Positions 6,257 through 10,000 of a stretch of 10,000 bases of DNA are shown here, piece by piece. The position numbers and the translations under genes are program-made. This stretch comes from Desulfarculus sp. (GTDB lineage Bacteria > Desulfobacterota > Desulfarculia > Desulfarculales > Desulfarculaceae): the NCBI GenBank assembly GCA_020216805.1, contig JAIWNN010000105.1, positions 1 to 10,000 of the forward strand. Direction: 5' to 3'. The notes beneath the pieces were generated by a model. It worked only from the letters and a program-made list of their open reading frames with translations. It did not search any database and was not told where the DNA came from. Within the stretch, counting starts at the first letter, position 1, and the number at the start of each line of letters is the position of its first letter.

Positions 6257-6697
6257 TCAGTTCTTTTTGGTCAACTGAAGGTTGATGAAGGGGCTGCGGT
6301 CGAAGCCCAGGTTCTTGAAGAAGGCCAGCATGTCGCCGGAGTCCCAGCGCACGGCGGTGCAGATCTCCTCCACCCCCTGGGATCGGAAATAGTCGAACAG
6401 GCTGGTGGCCAAGGAACGACCCACCCCGCTGCCCATGTGCTCCGGGCTGACGCCGACCATCTTGATCCAGCCGGTGACTTCGCTGCCGAAGCCGCCGATC
6501 TTGATCTCGCCGAGCACGAAGCCCAACAGCTTGCCGTCGGTCTCGGCCACGAAGCCGACCTGTTCCTCGTTGTCCACATGGCCGGTGATCATGCGCCGCC
6601 AGCGGTCGCTGACCGGCTGACGGGTGATGCTTTGCTGGATGCGGACCACCTGTTCGACATCCTGGGAGCTCATGCGACGCAGCTTCACGGGGTTCAC
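6257..6697 (-). CDS. GNAT family N-acetyltransferase
   Basis: A complete single-domain Gcn5-related acetyltransferase of 146 residues, which would transfer acetyl from acetyl-CoA to an amine (small molecule, or protein N-terminus or lysine). Visible are the first strand and helix VKLRRMSSQDVEQVVRIQ (4-21), the beta strands VGFVAETDGKLLGFVLGEI (47-65), the acetyl-CoA pyrophosphate-binding motif A VSPEHMGSGVGRSLATSLF (83-101, with H87-M-G89-S-G91-V-G93), and the C-terminal MLAFFKNLGFDRSPFINLQL (123-142) typical of RimI-like members. The substrate cannot be read from sequence. It starts with GTG at 6697 behind AAGGAG (spacing only 3); GTG at 6688 or ATG at 6673 are alternatives. It follows the DUF2080 gene by 27 bases without a terminator, so the two form one operon. 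Confidence 0.94.
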   Translation of the reverse strand: MNPVKLRRMSSQDVEQVVRIQQSITRQPVSDRWRRMITGHVDNEEQVGFVAETDGKLLGFVLGEIKIGGFGSEVTGWIKMVGVSPEHMGSGVGRSLATSLFDYFRSQGVEEICTAVRWDSGDMLAFFKNLGFDRSPFINLQLTKKN

Positions 6698-6724
6698 CTT
6701 CTCCTTGATATCGCCGAGGCGCTG

Positions 6725-6934
6725 TCAGTCGATGCGGATGATCTTCACGTTCTTGCCCACCCACTCCGGGGGCAGGTACACGCGGCCGGAGTTGCCGCTC
6801 TGCTTGACTTCCTTCTCGATCATTTCCTCGCCATAGACCTCGAACTTGGCCTTGCGGCGGGAATCCACGTCGACCGAGTGGGGGGCGGTCTCCGGCTCCA
6901 TGGGGCGGCTCGGGGAATCGTCGGCTGTGCTCAT
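6725..6934 (-). CDS. DUF2080-type small protein, AbrB/MazE-like C-terminus
   Basis: The 69-residue product has a polar, acidic, probably disordered N-terminus (1-28) and a compact C-terminal domain KFEVYGEEMIEKEVKQSGNS (30-49) continuing GRVYLPPEWVGKNVKIIRID (50-69). This pattern matches what I know as DUF2080, annotated as 'transposon-encoded' or transposase-associated in archaea and some bacteria. The K.SGNSGRVYLP..W.G..VKII run resembles the swapped-hairpin DNA-binding fold of AbrB/MazE antitoxins (GNSxxVxIP). I prefer the ATG at 6934, with GAGGTGA at 6936-6942 immediately upstream; a GTG at 6991 would add 19 residues of low-complexity sequence. No transposase is nearby. It is the first gene of a two-gene unit with the GNAT gene. 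Confidence 0.85.
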   Translation of the reverse strand: MSTADDSPSRPMEPETAPHSVDVDSRRKAKFEVYGEEMIEKEVKQSGNSGRVYLPPEWVGKNVKIIRID

Positions 6935-6935
6935 G

Positions 6936-6942
6936 TCACCTC
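6936..6942 (-). promoter_or_regulatory. Ribosome binding site of the DUF2080-type gene
   Basis: GAGGTGA in - strand sense, one base before the ATG at 6934 and matching seven bases of the anti-Shine-Dalgarno complement. It supports the short form of the protein over the GTG start at 6991. Confidence 0.65.
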
Positions 6943-7053
6943 GTCCCGCTTCGCTGCTGGCGGTGTTCTTCTGATCCTGGGCCGGCTCCACACCCCGCCG
7001 GGCTTTGGTTGGCGTCGCCCGCGGGAGTACCGCTGCGCGGTGGTTATTTTGCA

Positions 7054-7066
7054 GCTACAATGTAAC
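7054..7066 (-). promoter_or_regulatory. Operator-like dyad at the DUF2080-GNAT promoter
   Basis: GTTACA-T-TGTAGC (- strand sense) is an inverted repeat with one mismatch around a single base; its core TACA-A/T-TGTA is perfect. It overlaps the last bases of the -10 element and the expected transcription start, the usual place for a repressor site. It lies in a strikingly AT-rich patch (about 7045-7072) of this GC-rich sequence. Confidence 0.45.
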
Positions 7067-7093
7067 ACTATTGGCCCGCTCCCCGCTTGTCAA
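7065..7093 (-). promoter_or_regulatory. Sigma-70-like promoter of the DUF2080-GNAT unit
   Basis: On the - strand, a consensus -35 TTGACA (7088-7093) is followed after exactly 17 bases by TAGTGT (7065-7070) as -10. The -10 matches only three of six consensus bases. A start near 7058 would give a leader of about 120 bases before the ATG at 6934. This is the best promoter match in the window. Confidence 0.55.
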
Positions 7094-7157
7094 CCGAAAA
7101 CAAAGGGATGATAGGGCAGTTGGGCGGGGACCGCAAGGGTCTCGGGAGGCAAAAACC

Positions 7158-7907
7158 TTAGCCGGTCCAGAAGCGCTGGGGGTCGTAGCGGCGGATGATG
7201 GCCAGTTCCGCGGGAGTGGGCGCCGGGGTGGAGGTCAACTCCGGGGCCACGACCAACTCCCAGCCGGTTTCCTGGCGCACCCGCTCCAACTCCACCCCGG
7301 GATGGAGCTGGGTCAGAACCGCGCGGCCAGCGGGAAAGCGGAAAACACCCAGGCTGGTGATCAAGGCCGCTGGTCCGCCCCGGGTCAGGCCCTGGCGGGC
7401 GCGCCAGTCGGTTCCGTCACCCCAGCCGGGGCTGGTGATGAAGTCCACCCGGGGAGCCAGACGGCGGCGCTGGTGGGTCATGATGATCAATAACCGCCCG
7501 GCCAGACAGGCGATGTCTGCCCCGCCGCCGCTGCCGGGCAGGCGGGTGAGGCTGGGGCCGCTCCCCACCTGATGGGTGTTGACGTTGCCGAAGACATCCA
7601 CCTGGGCCCCGCCGATGAAACCCAGGTCCACCCGCCCGCCGGAGAGCAGGGTCATGACCTCGGCCAGGTCGGCCACCCGCAGGGCACCGGTCTGATTGGG
7701 GGGGTCGCCCATGGTGATGATGGGGCCGGGGGCGGGGGTGTCGCGGATGATGCCGTTTTCGAAGACGCCCACCGCGTTGGGGGCGTGGGTCTGCTTGGCC
7801 AGCAGAAAGGCCAGCAAGGGCAGGCGCATGCCCACGAAGACCACCTCGCCGTCGGCGATCTCGCGGGCGGCGGCGGTGACCATGATGTCGCCCGGCGAAT
7901 AGTCCAT
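7158..7907 (-). CDS. CoA-transferase family I, beta subunit-like protein
   Basis: The 249-residue product matches the beta subunit of heterodimeric class I CoA-transferases (glutaconate/3-oxoacid type; GctB and IpdB relatives). Motifs in order: AAAREIADGEVVFVGMRLP (12-30), NAVGVFENGIIRD (44-56), GALRVADLAEVMTLLSGGRV (74-93), GFIGGAQVDVFGNVN (96-110), the hallmark LPGSGGGADIA (123-133), TSPGWGDG, GGPAALITSLGVF, and a terminal AIIRRYDPQRFWTG. E50 in FENG is at the position of the catalytic Glu54 of glutaconate CoA-transferase by my alignment from memory. IpdAB-type relatives are hydrolases, so transferase activity is not assured. The ATG at 7907 has CCGGAGG just upstream; the open frame to 7982 is not homologous. 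The alpha subunit, normally directly upstream, is absent. Confidence 0.94.
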   Translation of the reverse strand: MDYSPGDIMVTAAAREIADGEVVFVGMRLPLLAFLLAKQTHAPNAVGVFENGIIRDTPAPGPIITMGDPPNQTGALRVADLAEVMTLLSGGRVDLGFIGGAQVDVFGNVNTHQVGSGPSLTRLPGSGGGADIACLAGRLLIIMTHQRRRLAPRVDFITSPGWGDGTDWRARQGLTRGGPAALITSLGVFRFPAGRAVLTQLHPGVELERVRQETGWELVVAPELTSTPAPTPAELAIIRRYDPQRFWTG

Positions 7908-8032
7908 GCCCCCTCCGGCTGATCGTTTCCCGAGCCTGCCCGGCCGCTGACGCTTCCGACCAAGACAGCTTAATGGCTTCAAGCGCCTGAAAGCAAGACA
8001 CGCCCGCCGACCAAGGTGTTTTCACCCCCCGG

Positions 8033-8102
8033 CTTTCTTTGGGGAGGGGGGTGTGGGGGGAACCCCTTTCTTTGGCCCCCAAAGAAAGGGGTTCCCCCCA
8101 CA
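8033..8102. repeat. Triplicated CTTTCTTTGG element with a perfect 24-bp hairpin
   Basis: CTTTCTTTGG occurs directly at 8033-8042 and 8066-8075 and inverted (CCAAAGAAAG) at 8079-8088. The last two form the top of a perfect 24-bp stem: 8052-8075 pairs with 8079-8102 around the 3-base loop CCC. The stem has blocks TGTGGGGGG, AACCCC and TTTCTTTGG, so it is not simple low-complexity DNA. It starts 25 bases beyond the stop of the - strand UPF0178 gene ending at 8128 and about 145 bases upstream of the CoA-transferase gene. It may act as a terminator or mRNA stabiliser, or be a copy of a dispersed palindromic repeat. No U-tract follows on either strand. Confidence 0.8.
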
Positions 8103-8127
8103 TCTGTTCCCACTCTCGCCTCCCCCT

Positions 8128-8577
8128 TCAGCCGGCCAGGCGGCTGAGGTGGCGGTCCAGGGCGGCGGCGAAGCGCTCCTTGTCCTTGCGGCCGTAGGGT
8201 GGGGGTCCGCCCAGGAGTTCGCCGGTCTCGCGCAGGCCCATCATGAAGTCGCGCAGGGACAGGCGTTCGCGCACGTTCTCGGCGGTGTAGGTCTCGCCGC
8301 GGGGATTGATGGCCTGGGCTCCGCGCTCCACCACGGCGGCGGCCAGGGGCAGGTCGGCGGTGATGACCAGGTCGCCGGGGTCGAGTTTCTCGGCGATGTG
8401 GCGGTCGGCGGAGTCCAGGTCCCGGGGCACCACGATGCTGGTGACCAGGGGGGAGCTGGGCCGGCCCACCGGGCGGTCGGCCACCAGGACCACGGCCAGT
8501 TTGAGACGCTGGCTGGCCCGGAAGACGATGTCCTTGACCGGCCGGGGGCAGCCGTCGGCGTCGATCCAGATGCGCAA
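8128..8577 (-). CDS. UPF0178 (DUF188) protein, YaiI/YqxD family
   Basis: This 149-residue protein has the full UPF0178 pattern: MRIWIDADGCPRPVKDIVFR (1-20), VADRPVGRPSSPLV (32-45), VVPRDLDSADRHIAEKLDPG (49-68) with the DxxD pair D55/D58, GDLVITADLPLAAAVVERGA (68-87), INPRGETYTAENVRERLSLRDF, and GGPPPYGRKDKERFAAALDR. The invariant acidic residues (D6, D8, D55, D58, D75) recall a PIN-like nuclease fold, but no biochemical role is established as far as I know. The family begins MR.W.DADACP, so the start is TTG at 8577 with AAAGGTG upstream at a spacing of about 7; no ATG fits. Length is typical. It follows the glycosyltransferase-like gene by 81 bases with no hairpin between, so co-transcription is plausible. 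Confidence 0.96.
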   Translation of the reverse strand: MRIWIDADGCPRPVKDIVFRASQRLKLAVVLVADRPVGRPSSPLVTSIVVPRDLDSADRHIAEKLDPGDLVITADLPLAAAVVERGAQAINPRGETYTAENVRERLSLRDFMMGLRETGELLGGPPPYGRKDKERFAAALDRHLSRLAG

Positions 8578-8658
8578 ATCGTTGCACCTTTCCGCGATGC
8601 GGCGAAATTGGGGAGTGTTAGTCCTTCCTGGATAGCAGATGGGGCGGGGCCTGGCCAG

Positions 8659-10000
8659 TCAATTCAGGACCGGCGGCCGGGAGGAGGGGCCTCGGTTCAG
8701 GAACCAGTTGAGGGCGGCCCAGACCAGAACCCAGGCCGCGCAGAGGGCGTAGGTGCGGGGGCTGGGATGGATGAAATCGGGCAGCCAGGCGAAGAGGGGG
8801 CTTCGCACTTCGAGGTTGAAGATGGGATGAAATTCGGCGAACCACCAGCCGGGCTCCCGGGCCACCAGGACGGAATAGAACAGACCCCAGGCGGCCAACA
8901 GGCCCAGGGCGATGGCCTGGCGGCGGGAGAAGCCGGCCCTCGCCCAGGCCAGCAAAGCCGGCAGGCAAAGGAGTTGCACCATGACCGCGTAACGCCCGCG
9001 GGGGCAGGTGCCGGCGGTCCAATCCGGCCAGGAGGAGATGCCGGCCACCAGGGCCAGCCAGGTCAGGGCCGAGAGCAAGCAGAGGCCCGGCCGCCAGCCG
9101 AAGCGCCACCATCGCCACCAGGCCAGGGGCGCCAGGCCGGCCAGGGGGAAGAACCAGAGCAGCCCCTGGGTGCCGGAAAAGAAGAGTTGCAAGAACCCCA
9201 GAGGAATATAGCTCAGGGAGGCGTGCAAGGCGGTGTGGGTGTTCTGGGGGTAGAGGGTGCCCAGGTGATGGAGCCAGTAGGTTATCAACCCCGCGGCGTC
9301 CAAGAAGAAAACGCCCGCCGCCAGGAATTTGGCGCGGCCGGGGGCGGTGATGAGCGCGGCCAGACCCAACAAGACGGTCGGGGGTAGGGCGCGGTCGCTG
9401 AACCAGGGAGCGGCGGCCAGGCAGAGGGCGGCCACTAGGACCGAACCCGGCTGGGGGCGGAAAAGCAGGGCCACGGACAGGGCCAGCAGCATTCCGCAAG
9501 GCAGCTCGGGAAAGGCCTGGTTGGCGTAGAACAGGGCCGGGGGGGAGAGCAGGGCGGCCAGGCCCAGGCCCAGGGCGGGACCGGGCGGCGCGCCGGCGCG
9601 GACGGCCAGGAGCAGCAGCCAGGCCAGACCGCCGGCCGCCGCCAGGGACATGATGGCGTAGGACCACCAGCGTTGGCGCTCCCCGGCCCAGGCGGCCGGG
9701 GCCAACAGAACGCTGGTGGCCGGGCGGTGGACCAGAACCGGCGACGCGCCCCACTCGGCGTTGCTGAAGCGCTTGCCCAGAACCGGGCTGATGGTCAGGA
9801 AGTACGCATAGCCACCGTGCCAGCCGTGCTCCATGATGTGGTCGAGACGGTCGGGGGCCATGAAGCGCTGCTGGTCGCGCCCCTCCAGGGTCAGGCCCCG
9901 GCCCTGGGCCAGGTTGAAGGCGGCCAGCAGGTATTCGGGCTCGTCGCCGGTGAGCAGGTGCTGGCGGCGCTCGGCGTCGGCGTCAAAGGGGATCAGGGCC
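8659..10000 (-). CDS. Multi-spanning GT-C-like glycosyltransferase, 5' partial
   Basis: The frame is open to the right edge (first full codon at 9999-9997), giving 446 C-terminal residues. The ATG at 9861 is internal, because upstream codons read TGDEPEYLLAAFNLAQGRGL, the first periplasmic-loop motif of GT-C enzymes (GDEPxYL; the DE pair is typical of GT39/ArnT-like lipid-linked sugar transferases). After it come about eight to ten hydrophobic segments separated by short loops rich in W, R and P. Other family-like pieces are SPPALFYANQAFPELPCGML, near the middle, and TAGTCPRGRYAVMVQLLCLP, toward the end (compare GPRYLLPVLP in relatives). The likely role is transfer of a sugar from a polyprenyl-phosphate donor on the outer face of the inner membrane; donor and acceptor are unknown. 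It ends at TGA 8659-8661. Confidence 0.8.
   Translation of the reverse strand, partial: ALIPFDADAERRQHLLTGDEPEYLLAAFNLAQGRGLTLEGRDQQRFMAPDRLDHIMEHGWHGGYAYFLTISPVLGKRFSNAEWGASPVLVHRPATSVLLAPAAWAGERQRWWSYAIMSLAAAGGLAWLLLLAVRAGAPPGPALGLGLAALLSPPALFYANQAFPELPCGMLLALSVALLFRPQPGSVLVAALCLAAAPWFSDRALPPTVLLGLAALITAPGRAKFLAAGVFFLDAAGLITYWLHHLGTLYPQNTHTALHASLSYIPLGFLQLFFSGTQGLLWFFPLAGLAPLAWWRWWRFGWRPGLCLLSALTWLALVAGISSWPDWTAGTCPRGRYAVMVQLLCLPALLAWARAGFSRRQAIALGLLAAWGLFYSVLVAREPGWWFAEFHPIFNLEVRSPLFAWLPDFIHPSPRTYALCAAWVLVWAALNWFLNRGPSSRPPVLN

Noticed and set aside
6725..6991. Mobile element suggested by the DUF2080 'transposon-encoded' label
   Set aside because: There is no transposase, no terminal inverted repeats and no target duplication visible around it; the gene looks resident.
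5696..7111. Long + strand open frame (471 codons) across four - strand features
   Set aside because: It spans gene boundaries, promoters and hairpins of well-supported - strand genes and shows no recognisable domain.
7908..7982. Longer start for the CoA-transferase subunit
   Set aside because: The extra 25 residues are basic, low-complexity and outside the family; the ATG at 7907 has a strong ribosome binding site.
8053..9387. Long + strand open frame (444 codons) opposite the UPF0178 and glycosyltransferase-like genes
   Set aside because: Its translation is Gly/Gln/His/Pro-rich low-complexity sequence typical of the antisense of GC-rich genes, while the - strand frames show clear family motifs.
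1..10000. tRNA, rRNA, CRISPR array or prophage
   Set aside because: I searched by eye for cloverleaf ends, conserved rRNA blocks, regularly spaced repeats and phage genes and found none.

Overview
The window is very GC-rich bacterial chromosome. It holds the end of a division and cell wall (dcw) cluster followed by a run of unrelated genes on the other strand. The gene order murB-ftsQ-ftsA-ftsZ, a canonical FtsZ C-terminal peptide, and a DUF2080-type protein of the kind I associate with deltaproteobacteria and archaea suggest a Desulfobacterota (deltaproteobacterial) genome, possibly Desulfarculus-like. That placement is an inference from memory and is not proven by the sequence.

Bases 1-3953 (+ strand) carry the 3' part of murB, then ftsQ, ftsA and ftsZ. 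murB overlaps ftsQ by 8 bases and ftsQ overlaps ftsA by 4, so these three are almost certainly translationally coupled. ftsZ follows after a 133-base gap that contains a perfect 14-base palindrome and a strong ribosome binding site. Together they supply a peptidoglycan precursor enzyme, a divisome membrane protein, and the FtsA/FtsZ ring.

Bases 4195-10000 all read on the - strand and converge on ftsZ. In transcription order from the right edge they are: a partial multi-spanning GT-C-like glycosyltransferase; a UPF0178 (YaiI/YqxD) protein with a TTG start; a CoA-transferase beta subunit without its alpha partner; a two-gene unit of a DUF2080/AbrB-like small protein and a GNAT acetyltransferase behind a TTGACA promoter with an operator-like dyad; an 86-residue cysteine-motif protein; a 104-residue unknown; and an exported phosphodiester glycosidase (NAGPA) family protein.

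Gene ends here follow a pattern. The - strand genes ending at 8128, 6257, 5764, 5125 and (further away) 4195 are each followed by a perfect or near-perfect GC-rich hairpin with no U-tract. The junctions that look operonic (8659 to 8577, 6725 to 6697) have none. The most striking hairpin is a perfect 24-bp stem with a 3-base loop at 8052-8102.

I see no rRNA, tRNA, CRISPR array, transposase or prophage gene. The best candidate for something undescribed is the DUF2080-GNAT pair, whose layout resembles an autoregulated antitoxin-toxin operon. This is only a hypothesis.
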